From assembly GCA_019059635.1 (NCBI GenBank), contig JAGVRJ010000013.1, positions 124,001-188,000 of the forward strand: a DNA stretch of 64,000 nt, written 5' to 3'. Below the pieces are notes generated by a model. It was not told the origin of the DNA. It ran no database searches and was given only the letters and a program-made list of their open reading frames with translations. Below are positions 54,545 through 64,000 of the stretch, in pieces. This DNA comes from Proales similis (Eukaryota; Rotifera; Eurotatoria; Ploima; Proalidae). Numbering within the stretch: the first letter of the stretch is position 1; each line of letters opens with the position of its first letter. Position numbers and translations under genes: made by a program.

Positions 54545-56635
54545 ATGCAAAGCAAATATCTCACAGTGTTGATGTGTCTAGCGCTCCTGAGTCCGGCGTT
54601 TGGCTTTCTGCACTATCGCCTGACGAAGCAGAGCGGCCCCAGGCGCAGGACGCTAATTGAATCGTGGTCGAACAAAATCGTCGACTACTTTGAGTTCGAC
54701 AAGCTAGAGCAGGCGAACAAGAATTTAGATCGAGCGACCAGAGCTTGCCAGTCCGAGCTCGATTTCGATAATTACTTTCTCAGCAAATACTCGAATAGGA
54801 CGTCGCACGCGCTCCTCGACTCGCATGCCCTTGAGGGCATCTCGACAGGCCGAGACAACAAACAGGGCCCGGTCTGCGATCGAGCTCAGGTAAAATGCAG
54901 ACGCCAACTCCGGCCGGCCGAAAAGTGAATAACTCTTGAATAAGCCGTTGAGCGGCGCTGAGATGCTCGCCATTCTAGGTCTCGACTCGGTAAAGAGCGT
55001 CGACGATTTCACTCGCGTCTGCCCGCTGCTTCTGTTCAATCGCGAGTTTGGCACCGATCCGCGTCTGAGCGAATTTTTCAGAGACAACGCCACGCCCAGC
55101 GGGGAGAAAAACTATCCGGTCTGGCTGCTGGGCATGCTCTGCTCGGGCGTGGTCACACTATGGTCCTGGAACGGCGCCGTGGTGCTGCCCGTTATTGAGA
55201 AAAAGTTCTACAAACGCCTGCTCACGTTCATGATTAGCTTGGCGTTCGGCTGCCTAAGTTGCAATAGTTTGCTCAACTATGTGCCGCTGGTAAATCCATT
55301 ATGCTGCCTTTGCTCGTCTGATAAGCCTCTAATTCTCTCTATCCACCATCTCTCTGGCCGCTCTCTCTCTCTCTGGAGCGTAGGCAGACGGACTGGAGCC
55401 CATGCTGCACGATTCGCAAAACTCGTTCTTTTACAAGCATTTGGTCATTCTCAGCGTCATTTTGTTCTTTTTTCTGTTCGAGCGATCGATGAAAATGTTT
55501 GCGTTTTACAAAAGCCAGGTAAGCTGAACGAAGCGCCGTCCATTTTGGTTTTACAAAAAACAAAAAAGAAACGACGAGAGCGGCAAGACAGCGAGTATTC
55601 AGAATTGCCCAGACAGAGCTCTGTGTACACTGTGGACGGAGCAGACCAGCCTCTGGATGCGTTGTTCAAAAAAGACGAGATCGCGCTGATGCAAAAGCGA
55701 CGTCTGAGTCGAGCTCAGGTCAAAGTGCTCAAAAAGAAGCTCTCAATCGATTTGGGAGAAGTGAACGTAAGTAGTGCCCATTTGGCAGAGAGGCCAGTAG
55801 AACTCGCAGCCAAAAGCGAATTGAACTCAGGTGCTGGGCATTAGTCACTTGTCGGAGATCACCGACAAGCTCGCTCAGAAGTTCAACGAAGGAAAACAGC
55901 GCTCAGAGAACCAAATGGTAAATCGAGTGCTTGAAATGGCCACCCAGGCTGGTTAAGTTGGCAGTAAAGGAGGGCGGCCAGGGCCGACAGCGAGTGTGCT
56001 GCACTTCGCTCACCGAGGGCATTAGCGAAGTGAGGCCGATCGGCTGGATGGCCATATTCGGCGACGGCCTCGGCAATTTCATTGACGGTCTTTCGATCGG
56101 CGCCTCGTGGAACACGAATCCGGCGATCGGCGTCACCAACTCGATCGCGGCTTGGATGGGAAACATTCCGCAAGAGCTCGGTAACCGCCAACACAACTGG
56201 CTCATTAAACGCTCGCGGCTCACTGTTTTTTTTGCGCAACAACGAAAGGCGACTTTGCGCTATTGTGTCGAGCGGGCATGTCACCGTTCCAGGCCCTGTT
56301 CTACAACTACTTGAGCGCCAACACGGCCTACATCGGCTGCGCGATCGGAATCCTTGTGGGCGAAGGCGACGGCGCCGAACGCTGGATATTCTCCATCTCT
56401 GCGGCCACCACCATGTACATCAGTCTGGCCGTGCTGGTAAGTGCCCCTCGTTCTAGACCGTCCAACTGACTACCGACTAGTGCTCGTCACCCAGCTGCCC
56501 GAAATGAACGAAGAGTTCGACGACGAGAACGAGCCGATCGAGGAGAAGCTGAAAATCACATTCATTCAGACGTGCGGCCTTCTGGTCGGCATGACTGTGC
56601 TCATCATTCTCAACATGTTCGAGGGCGATTTCTAA
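54545..56635 (+). CDS. ZIP (SLC39, LIV-1/ZIP8-ZIP14-like) protein lacking most metal ligands
   Basis: Eight exons: 54545-54889, 54945-55289, 55384-55518, 55569-55766, 55831-55917, 55970-56180, 56249-56436, 56495-56635, 549 residues. Signal peptide 1-20, an ectodomain of about 170 residues, then TM segments. TM1-3 are split by a cytosolic loop in exons 4-5 (Lys/Arg/Ser-rich, no His cluster). TM4 reads GDGLGNFIDGLSIGAS. TM5 ends MGNIPQELGDFALL. Then come AGMSPFQALFYNYLSA and the end MFEGDF. ZIPs carry Zn, Fe or Mn into the cytosol. Canonical ligands are GDxxHNFxDGL and C(E/H)ExPHELGD. Here His becomes Gly405, the E/H-E pair becomes Gly434-Asn435 and the second His becomes Gln438. Asn406, Asp409 and Glu439 remain. 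The reading frame and the rest of the fold are intact. Confidence 0.9.
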
Positions 56636-56747
56636 GCCATATAATCAGCAGCCGACACCTGCTCGAAGCATTTAGCCGCTGTACAAACGCCCAAAGAGCC
56701 AAAATTAAATGAATTTAAAACGAGACCTGTATGGCCAATTTTCAAGC

Positions 56748-56753
56748 TTTATT
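56748..56753 (-). terminator. poly(A) signal of VPS35L
   Basis: Minus-strand AATAAA 128 nt after the VPS35L stop. The ZIP gene's nearest candidate is the variant ATTAAA at 56704. Confidence 0.6.
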
Positions 56754-56880
56754 CAATCGTTAAATAAAAAAGCGCGACTCGATTCGCAATCAATTGAAGA
56801 GCTGCTGCCGAGCGTCTTGTCTAAATTGTCCAACTAAAACGAACGGTTCTTGTTGGCTGCTTTTCGCGTACTCTAATTCG

Positions 56881-59800
56881 CTAGACGCGAGCGATGATCT
56901 TGCCGAGTCGAGCGTAGGCCGAGTCGAGTTTGGCGCGTCGCTCGATCGTCTGCTTGATCGACGCCTTAGAATTGGACACGCAGGGGCCGTTTTGAGAATG
57001 AGCTTGAAGCTCTCGTCAACAGAAACATTACCTGACGCTTCCTAAGCGACTGGTTGGCGTTGCTCAGTGACCAGAGATGAGCAAACAGCTTTTGCGTTTT
57101 GATCTCGCCCGGATTGACGTGAGCGATCATTCGATCGATCAGATTGAGCGCATTCTCCGCCCTCTTGGCCTCGTTCTTGAAAAAAAAAAAAAAAAAAAGC
57201 GTCGGAATGAGAGGCCTCTCGGCTGTTGGATATTCAACTCACGAAGGCATTGAGCTGTTCGAGACAGTCGACGAGCACTTGGCTCAAGTAGGCGTCCAGT
57301 TCGGCGAGGAAACGAGGGTCCGAGCCGTAAAGTGAATCGTTGGCCGTGACTTAAAGTTGGCGCCTGCTGCTTCAAGACTGCCAAGAAGGAGAGAACGTCG
57401 GGCACTCACCGTTTCGAAGGTGATAGAGGTAGTCGCGCTGACGAAGGGCGCTCAGCACGCAGAGCAAATTGCAAGTGAGCTCGAATCTGATCTCGGCGCT
57501 CTCCCATTGGACGTGCTTTTGCACCAGATTGCAGACGCCGGTGAGCAGATAGAGAACGCCCTGGTCCGGGTTGTCGGGCGTAAGCAGCAGCGTGCACATC
57601 AGATTGCTCAGATAGGCCCTGAGGAACTTCTCGAGCGCGTCGGCTGGACTCGTGCCCGTCTGGATGCGTTTGAGGTCCATTTCGAACAGCGACGAGTTGA
57701 GCTCGCTGGCTCGCTGCGCGTCCAGCTGCTTGCGCGCCTCGGGCACCAGACTGATGGCGGCCTTTATGTGCGCGTCCGCTTGGGAGAGGCATTGATTCTG
57801 CACGGCGACCTGCGCCGACTCCAGATAGAGCGTCAACTTGACCATCGGATTGGCCAGCGACGGAATAGTTATGAAGCTGAACGCCACACAAGCCTTGAAC
57901 GAGCGCCGCTTTAGACTTGTCTGCTCAAACGAGATCTCGACCTACTCGCACAAAAGAGGCCGTTTTCTTCGAGTGCTCATAGTCGACGTAGCGCAGTGTT
58001 TCCATGGCCAGCAAGTTGACCTTCTACTCTTGGTCCGCTTGGTCAAACGTGTGCGCTGTGGCTCTTCGGGCTGCAGCTTACATGAACGATCAGACGAACG
58101 ACCGGGTCCAGGTTGGTGAAGGCGGCTCGGGCGTCACAGAAAAAGTTCAAGTACTGCTCGAGCTTCTCCTTTTTCCTGGCCATGGCGATTTTGTTGAGGA
58201 AGGCGCAGATCAGGGAGGAAATTTCGCGCTTCTCGTCCTCCAGAGTCAACGCACTTGGTGGCCAAAGCGGGCTAGAGGCAAATTTGAACAGACCAACAAG
58301 TGAAACGGACACTCACTCGACGTAGTCGTGCATGCTCTTGCAAATTTGAATCATCGAGTTGACCACCACAAGGTCGTCTTCGTCCTGCTCGGCCTCATCT
58401 CTGCACGAAATCAAATTGAGCCGTTCAGGCGTCAAGCGTTCCACAATAAACTTGCCTGATGAACGCGCCGGTGATTGCCTTGCACACGTCAAGTTTGATG
58501 GATTCTTTTTGAAAGAGGTTGAAAAACTGAAGAAAATTGTCCTTGAAGTGACGCGTGAGCAGAGCAGCGATTGGACCACTGATGAGACTCGATCGACTTA
58601 CCATGGCGAACAGGTCGTGGAAGCTTGTTGTGTAGAGCAGAACCTTGGACATGACCGATTGAAGCTGCGGGTAGCAGTTCTCAAACTCCCTGTTGGGCTG
58701 CACGTGGCCGATGATGTCGCCCAGCAGCGTGTTGATCTCCTTCTTCTGAACTCGACTCGCTACAGACTCGGTTTAAAAACGCGTCCGATCGACTTACGGC
58801 AAAGAACTTGAGCGTGTACTCGATCCAAATCTCCGCACAGCTCATGTACTCCTGAACACGTTGGCCAAGTAAGAGCCTGGCAGGCAGCTGACCAACACAG
58901 CAACTGACCTTGATGTCGTCGAATTTGGAGACCACCTTCCAGACGTCGTTGAGCAGCTGCAGGTCTCTCTTGTTGCTCTCTTTGCTCTCCGGCTGCTTGC
59001 CGCGCTCTTTGGGCGCTTCTCTCATCACCAGACAGAGGCCGAGGTTGCGAAACAATAGATACTTTTCAAGGTCAACAGGCTTGTTAAGGTCGCACTAAGG
59101 GCCGACAGAGCTCACCTTGGGAAAGAACTCGTTCTCGGCCTCTTTGATCAGTTCGACCATTTTGGCCGCGATCGAGGCAATGAACGACGCCTCAAACGTT
59201 GACATCATCGAGTTGATCAACAGGCCACTTGAGAGACAAATGTCCAGAGTTGAGTGCAGAGAGACGATTTTTAAGCGCGCACCTCACAATTCTGTTCTCT
59301 TCCGAGACTTGCACGAACTTGTCCAGCACTTGTTTGGCCAGTTCGGGCGAGCGACTCGAGCTCACACACTGCAGGATCCAGTCAACAGCGGGACAGTAGA
59401 GCTCCAGATAAGACTTGTACTCGATCTTCTGATTGGCCAGCAGCTTGTTCACTCGTTCGCTCGAGACCTTAGATGAGGCGTCAGTTAGATGAGGCCAATG
59501 GCTCAAACGGAGCAGACCGACCTGCCTGAAGACGAACAAAAGATTGTCCAGAGCCAGTCTCTGATACTCTTTCACGGCCGCGTCGATCGAAACGCCCACC
59601 TGTTTGAGTGGTTGTTGTTGTTGTTGTTTGAGTCTCAATTTAATCGCGTCGAGCAAATTACCCGGCAAATGTAGCAGTTGGTGAAGGCGGCCACCAAGGG
59701 ATCGCCGATGCCGCTGGTCATCGACACCAGGCGCCTAATGGGCTTCTGAATTGAACTTGAACTGGATGAGTTTGCCGCCTCGCGTGCATCAGCAATGTTG

Positions 59801-60877
59801 GCCTCTTACTCGTTGGAGAGAAAGCGGGTGCATTTTAGAATGGCAGCCTCGACAAATATGCGCGGAATGAGCTCGCGGATGGAGGCGATTTTGAAAAACC
59901 AGTTGCGACAGGTCTCTTTGGCGCTGGCGGGCACAATGTCGCTTGAGAAGTTCTCTTTGGATTTTAGTTGTCGCATGAGTTGATTGTTGAGCTCGGAACA
60001 GAAAAGCGGCAACTCACCGGGCAACGGCTGCGGCTTGATTGAGCCCGGCGCGTTGTATTGGCTCTTGCTGCGGATGCGATCGTAGACCAGCTGGCCGAAC
60101 GTGTCGAGGATGTCGGTGATGAGCACAAACTTGCTCGGGTAGAACTGAATGACGCTGGTGTCGGCGAGCAGCTTGGCGCACTGGATCACAATCTTGAGCG
60201 ACTTGACTCGATCGTCCACTTTCCAGGCGTTTATCAGCGCGCTGTTGAGCTCGTCGATTCGCTTTATGTACTCCTGCTGCGACAAGTTGTCCATCTGCTG
60301 AAGCTCTTCGTCAAACTGGTCCAGCTTCTGCAGTCTGTCTTTGATTTTCTCCGACTGTGTGGTGATGGCTCGACTGTTGGCCGCCTTGTCCTTGACCGCG
60401 CCGGCGATCGGCGTCAGAAAGCTGGACGCGATCGTAAGCTTCTCGACCGTTGTGTACTTTGCCAAGATTGTCGACTTTTTCAAGGCCCACGGCTCAAAGC
60501 TAGACGACGCCTCGGCTTGTTTCTCCAGCTCGACCTGTTCTCACCCTTTTTGTTCGGCTAGTTATTTCGCAGGCAATTAGGGCCCAAGTGCTGAACCTTT
60601 TCTTTGAGCGACACTTCGGCGACCATTTTGGACAGCGGGTCTATGGACAGCTCGCTCAACGGGTCCACCAGTGTGCTTGTTGTTGCCGCTTTCGACTCTT
60701 GCACCAACATGCCTCGTAGTGGATGCTCGTCTTTCTTGACAGCTCGCACGGGCGGCCATTTCTTGTCGCTCGCATAGGCGCGGTCCTTAACCGACCTGAA
60801 CAGTGCTCAACGATTACAACTTGCCAACTCTGCTCGTCTACTTGTGCTCACCATTTGAACTCTGTTTGCGCGCTCAT
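56881..60877 (-). CDS. VPS35L: VPS35L (retriever complex subunit)
   Basis: Nineteen exons on the minus strand: 60877-60852, 60795-60597, 60534-60018, 59954-59810, 59755-59662, 59599-59522, 59467-59283, 59227-59116, 59061-58909, 58851-58798, 58745-58602, 58541-58456, 58400-58317, 58253-58082, 58023-57946, 57893-57410, 57349-57243, 57175-57032, 56964-56881. They give 981 residues (human about 963). Nearly invariant family stretches: [87 protein letters not shown]. With VPS26C and VPS29 it forms retriever, which with the CCC complex recycles endosomal cargo. The intron 58401-58455 uses a GC donor. The intron 59955-60017 is 63 nt, stop-free and a multiple of three. Confidence 0.96.
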
Positions 60878-61483
60878 CTCGCTTGAGGCCGATTTCAAAT
60901 TGAACGCTTTTTTCTATTCTCCTCTTGACGGCTTGAGCGAACGAGCGGGTCTTGGAAGGTCATGTGACAGCTGGCATGAGATCGAGTAGATCGCATGCAC
61001 TAGCATAAGCGTCGCATAATGCCAACCGACAGTGTCCAAACTGGCAAACTATTTGCCAGACGGCCGTTTTCAATCGCTCGTTGCAACTGCAAATTCCGCA
61101 GCTCACCGGTCCGATTCAACAGACCCGCCTGCAAATTATGTTCAGCACGTTTGTCGTGTTTGGTTGGAACTGCTCGATTGCCAGTGGGTTTTGCTCCAAA
61201 GATCTGCTCGATTCGCACCGATCTCTCTGTTGGAAACGCTCTCGTCACTGAGCTCGAAAGGCGGCTGCGAGAGGGAGACTATTCTCTGCGACCTCCTCTC
61301 GTGAGCAAGGCGGCAAAGTTGCTGAGTAGCCCATTAGAGTGGCAAATATTGCTGAAATGGCTCTTTTTCTTATCAATTTTGCATTTCAACAATTTGCATC
61401 TTCATCGCCGCGCTCTCAACCCAACTCGGCTTTATTCAGGGCGCCTCATTTAGACAGAGCTCTGTACATGCGGAGGTCGAACA
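60878..61483. other. divergent promoter region of VPS35L and MMACHC
   Basis: About 600 nt between two opposite-strand starts. Frames here (up to about 144 codons) are compositionally poor and match nothing I know. No clear motif beyond short T-rich stretches. Confidence 0.5.
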
Positions 61484-62478
61484 ATGTCAATTAGCCACCA
61501 GCAGGTCTTGGAGCTGATGCGCTCTGCACTCGAGCCGTACGCGTTCGAGTGTCATCCTTTTCTCGTAGGCCGCCTTTCTTCGCCCGCTCGGCTTCTCATT
61601 CTCAAGTCGCATTGCGCAAGGTCGGCTGGTACAACAGCTGCGTAGACGAACGCTTCCGGCTCGAGTATGAAGAGGACGCGCTGGCCGTCTTGGTGATCAG
61701 TACTCCGTCCACTTTTGAGCGCGTCTTTCTGCCCTACCTGGCCGCCAGGTTCGAGCAAGACGGCGCATTTCTCGACCAAGTTCGAGACCCCATCGATCAG
61801 AGCATGAGCGAGCTGTTCGAAAAGCTCAAACAAGTGAGTGCCTGTCTTGGCAGCACTAACGCGTCAAGCTTAATCAAGCGCCAAAGCGATTGGAATCTGA
61901 ACGGCGCTCGGCGGTGGAGATCGTTCGCGACTTTGAGCTCGATCCGGCCACGCGTCGCGCCAAAATCGTCATGCAAACGTGTGCCCACGTGTCCGGCGCC
62001 GCCCTGTTTTACAACCAACAGCAGCTCGCTGCCAAGCAGGAGTATTTAGGAAAAAAGGTGACACACAGAGACGACGAGCGGGCGAGTGCATTTGAAATTT
62101 AATTTTAATCAAAAGCTCATGGGAGTGTGTCTGCACCCAAAATACGGCGGCTGGTTCGCAATGAGATGCGTATTCTTGTTCAAAGATCTCAGGACTCGCC
62201 TGCAGCGTCCCAGCTTGCCTGATCCGTTGAACGGAGACCCGGTGCTTATCGAAAGCTTGCTGAAACGATTCAACGACAACTGGAGAGACTGGACTTATCG
62301 CGACATGATCGAGCCCCAGGAGCGCTATTCAGAACTGCAAAAGCAATACTTCGCCACGGCGCCGCACAAGCGAAAGGAGCTAATCGCCGACTGGAAGCAG
62401 AAAGGCCTCCTCAAGCCAGCTCAGAGCAGTCAACTTGACCAAAAGAATTATCTCATCAACAACTTTTTCATTGTCTAA
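61484..62478 (+). CDS. MMACHC: MMACHC (cyanocobalamin reductase / cobalamin chaperone)
   Basis: Four exons: 61484-61564, 61621-61833, 61887-62057, 62116-62478, 275 residues (human about 282). Family stretches: VGWYNSC, VLVISTPSTFER, ILAQTAAHVAGAA-like VMQTCAHVSGAALFYNQQ, GVCLHPKYGGWFAMR and FNDNWRDWTYRDMIEPQERY. In the family this cytosolic enzyme binds incoming cobalamin, removes the upper ligand (decyanation, glutathione-dependent dealkylation) and passes it on for methionine synthase and methylmalonyl-CoA mutase. Exon 3 was placed at CGATTGGAA because it is the acceptor that keeps frame. It ends convergently 150 nt from POLE4. Confidence 0.95.
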
Positions 62479-62547
62479 GAAATTGCAATTTATTCAATGC
62501 CGCGACACAGGCGCGATTCATTCTGTTCATTCGGGCTTTCATTTTGC

Positions 62548-62553
62548 TTTTAT
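62548..62553 (-). terminator. poly(A) signal of POLE4
   Basis: Minus-strand AATAAA 76 nt after the stop at 62629. Another lies at 62489-62494. Confidence 0.6.
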
Positions 62554-62628
62554 TGCAATTATTCGTCCATTCTAGAAAAGGCTCGAGAGGGAGCTTTGTG
62601 ACTTTTGACTTGAACGAGAGGAGTGCAG

Positions 62629-63234
62629 TTAGTCGAGAGCAGCGTCCAGGAAGCAGAGTGCGTCCACCGAGTTTATGGCCGAGTCTGAGGCAGACCGGCG
62701 TGAGAATGTGAGAGACCGAGAGAGCAAGTCCAGACGGACACTTACCAATGTCTTTGCCTTGGACGGTCTTGCGCGACGCCTGGCTCGTGAACTTGTAGGC
62801 CTCTTTGGCCAAGTATTCGATGAACATTTCCTTCGATTCGATCAAAGTTCAAGTCCAGAGTGAACGAGCGAGTTGTGAAGGGGTCTAACCGTTGCTTTGG
62901 CCACGAGGAACACGCTCTCCTTGCTGGCCAGCTTCATGTCAGGGTCCATTTTCATGATTGTCTTTATTCGATTCAGCGCGAACTGAGACGATTTGACCGC
63001 CTCGCTCGCCTTGTTCTCCTGGTTGTCGCACTCTTGGACTGTGTCTTGGCGCACCGTCTCCTCAACGTAGACCGCTGTCTGACTCTCGCTTGCTGCCTCC
63101 AATGTGTTTATTGTGTCGGTTAGCACGTCCAGTTGCGTGCTCGTTGTCACCGTCTGGTGCACAATGTCCGTCGCCGTTGTGATTATGGCCGACGCATTAT
63201 TGGTAGCAGGCTGCGACAGATCGTCGTCGAACAT
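62629..63234 (-). CDS. POLE4: DNA polymerase epsilon subunit 4-like histone-fold protein
   Basis: Three exons: 63234-62890, 62830-62746, 62684-62629, 161 residues. The N-terminal about 85 residues are Thr/Ala/Glu-rich and disordered. The histone fold follows: FALNRIKTIMKMDPDMKLA, SKESVFLVAKATEMFIEYLA, KEAYKFTSQASRKTVQGKDI and DSAINSVDALCFLDAALD. It aligns with human POLE4 through the C-terminus (DLDNAIEAVDEFAFLEGTLD type), which fixes the last exon. POLE4 pairs with POLE3 as an H2A/H2B-like dimer in polymerase epsilon, which handles parental histones at forks. The longer N-terminus than human and the relation to other NF-YC-like folds (CHRAC) leave slight doubt. Confidence 0.92.
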
Positions 63235-63328
63235 TTCGATTTCTTCAATATTTTGGGTCAGCGCGCAGTGAACCCGTTATAGAAAAAAGCGGCTCGTCAC
63301 AAATGTTTGTTTACATTTCACTTTGGTT

Positions 63329-63334
63329 TTTATT
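63329..63334 (-). terminator. poly(A) signal of the RNF144-like gene
   Basis: Minus-strand AATAAA about 116 nt after the stop at 63450. Confidence 0.6.
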
Positions 63335-63449
63335 GGCTCTGATTGATTTTGGCAAATATGATTGAAAGCAGAAGGAAAAAAAAAAGCTCGAAACGAACAA
63401 GAGCAGAGAGAACAGACTAAAACAAGAGTTTGGAACCGGTTTAGAACGG

Positions 63450-64000
63450 TCACTGTTTTTCGTCATTGGCCGTTTCGGCGCAGTTTCGAAATAGCTTGCG
63501 GATGCGCTTGCGCCACTTTGAGCTCACAATCATGCAGGGCAGGAAGAGAATGAAAACAGGAATGAGAATGATGACGATTAGGAGAGTGCAAGCGAATAGG
63601 CCCACAACGCCCAGGCGATGCACGAACAAGGAGAGCTTAGAATGGCCGAGCTTGCCTTTGCACGGACCGGACCTGGTGAAGTGTTTGAGGAAAAAGTCGT
63701 CCTTTCAAATTTGTTTGTTAAACAGTTCTGAGACAGAGAGAGAGAGAGAGAGATTGGCCAACTTACGTCCAGCGACGTCAGACAGTAGAAGCAGAACGTG
63801 TGCTTGCACACTTTGCACCTGATCTGGGCACAGCCCTCGGCGCGTTCGATCGGAATCGAGCACTTGGGACAGCGCTTGATGTTGGGCAACTGCAGGTATT
63901 GCTCGTTGTCACAGTCGCACAAGTCGCTCATCATCTGCTGACTGCCGATGCTCAGCCGGTCGACGTTCAGCTCGTCGCCGACCACCACTTCGATCTCGTC
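63450..64000 (-). CDS. RNF144-type RBR E3 ubiquitin ligase, 3' part (5' end outside the window)
   Basis: Two exons seen on the minus strand: from beyond 64000 to 63767, and 63701-63450. The upstream part holds the end of the IBR linker and RING2, with [18 protein letters not shown] (the Cys of GCAQ corresponds to the RBR catalytic Cys) and [17 protein letters not shown]. The last exon continues DDFFLKHF and [11 protein letters not shown], which is highly typical of RNF144A/B. A C-terminal membrane anchor follows ([20 protein letters not shown]). RBR ligases take ubiquitin on the RING2 cysteine before transfer; RNF144 proteins are tail-anchored. A or B paralogy cannot be decided. The intron contains a GA run (63736-63752). 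Confidence 0.93.

Overview
The window is nuclear DNA of an animal. Genes are split by many short GT-AG introns (mostly about 45-90 nt), AATAAA poly(A) signals follow stop codons, and the proteins are animal families: WDR7/rabconnectin-3 beta, KANK, VPS35L, CNOT11, TRIT1, KIAA0930/DUF2045, MMACHC, POLE4, RNF144, DEG/ENaC channels, an MPEG1-like perforin, an MFSD2-like transporter, a ZIP transporter and a 26/29-kDa-type cathepsin. The 26/29-kDa protease and the compact layout suggest a protostome, perhaps an arthropod or other small ecdysozoan, but the species cannot be fixed from sequence alone. Coding sequence is GC-balanced. Intergenic DNA is full of CT/GA, CA/GT and homopolymer tracts.

Layout. 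1-8.4 kb: a BEN-domain nuclear protein (+), a 2.2-kb gene-free stretch, and an intronless cathepsin-L-like protease of the 26/29-kDa type (+). 8.8-14.4 kb: a 16-exon WDR7 gene (+). 14.9-22.6 kb: three tandem intronless DEG/ENaC channel genes (+), with an unrecognised gene of about 644 codons between copies 1 and 2. 22.6-24.2 kb: an unrecognised six-exon gene (-). 24.2-32 kb: non-coding DNA and a 3.1-kb intron leading into a ten-exon KANK gene (+, to 37.5 kb). 37.8-42 kb: an unrecognised Ser-rich protein and a Cys-rich single-pass membrane protein with a PPxY tail (both -). 43.6-49.7 kb: a tight co-directional group TRIT1, CNOT11, KIAA0930 (+). 49.8-56.6 kb: an MPEG1-like pore former (-), an MFSD2-like transporter (-) and a ZIP transporter (+). 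56.9-63.7 kb: VPS35L (-), MMACHC (+), POLE4 (-). The window edge holds the 3' part of an RNF144-type RBR E3 ligase (-).

The genes form no single pathway; most are housekeeping (tRNA modification, mRNA deadenylation, V-ATPase regulation, endosomal retrieval, cobalamin processing, DNA polymerase epsilon). The accessory interest lies in four places. The DEG/ENaC array is a mosaic of near-identical and diverged blocks, carries a changed gating motif, and keeps an out-of-frame remnant of a fourth copy. The ZIP protein keeps its fold but has lost most metal ligands. The MPEG1/MFSD2/ZIP block has GATA-motif-rich upstream DNA. The KANK protein has an expanded Cys-rich 'RDV' repeat region. Five convergent gene pairs end within about 60-250 nt of each other, one sharing a back-to-back TTTATT/AATAAA element. 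Exon coordinates below are my own conceptual splicing, checked for reading-frame continuity and, where the family is known, against remembered family sequence. No database search was possible.
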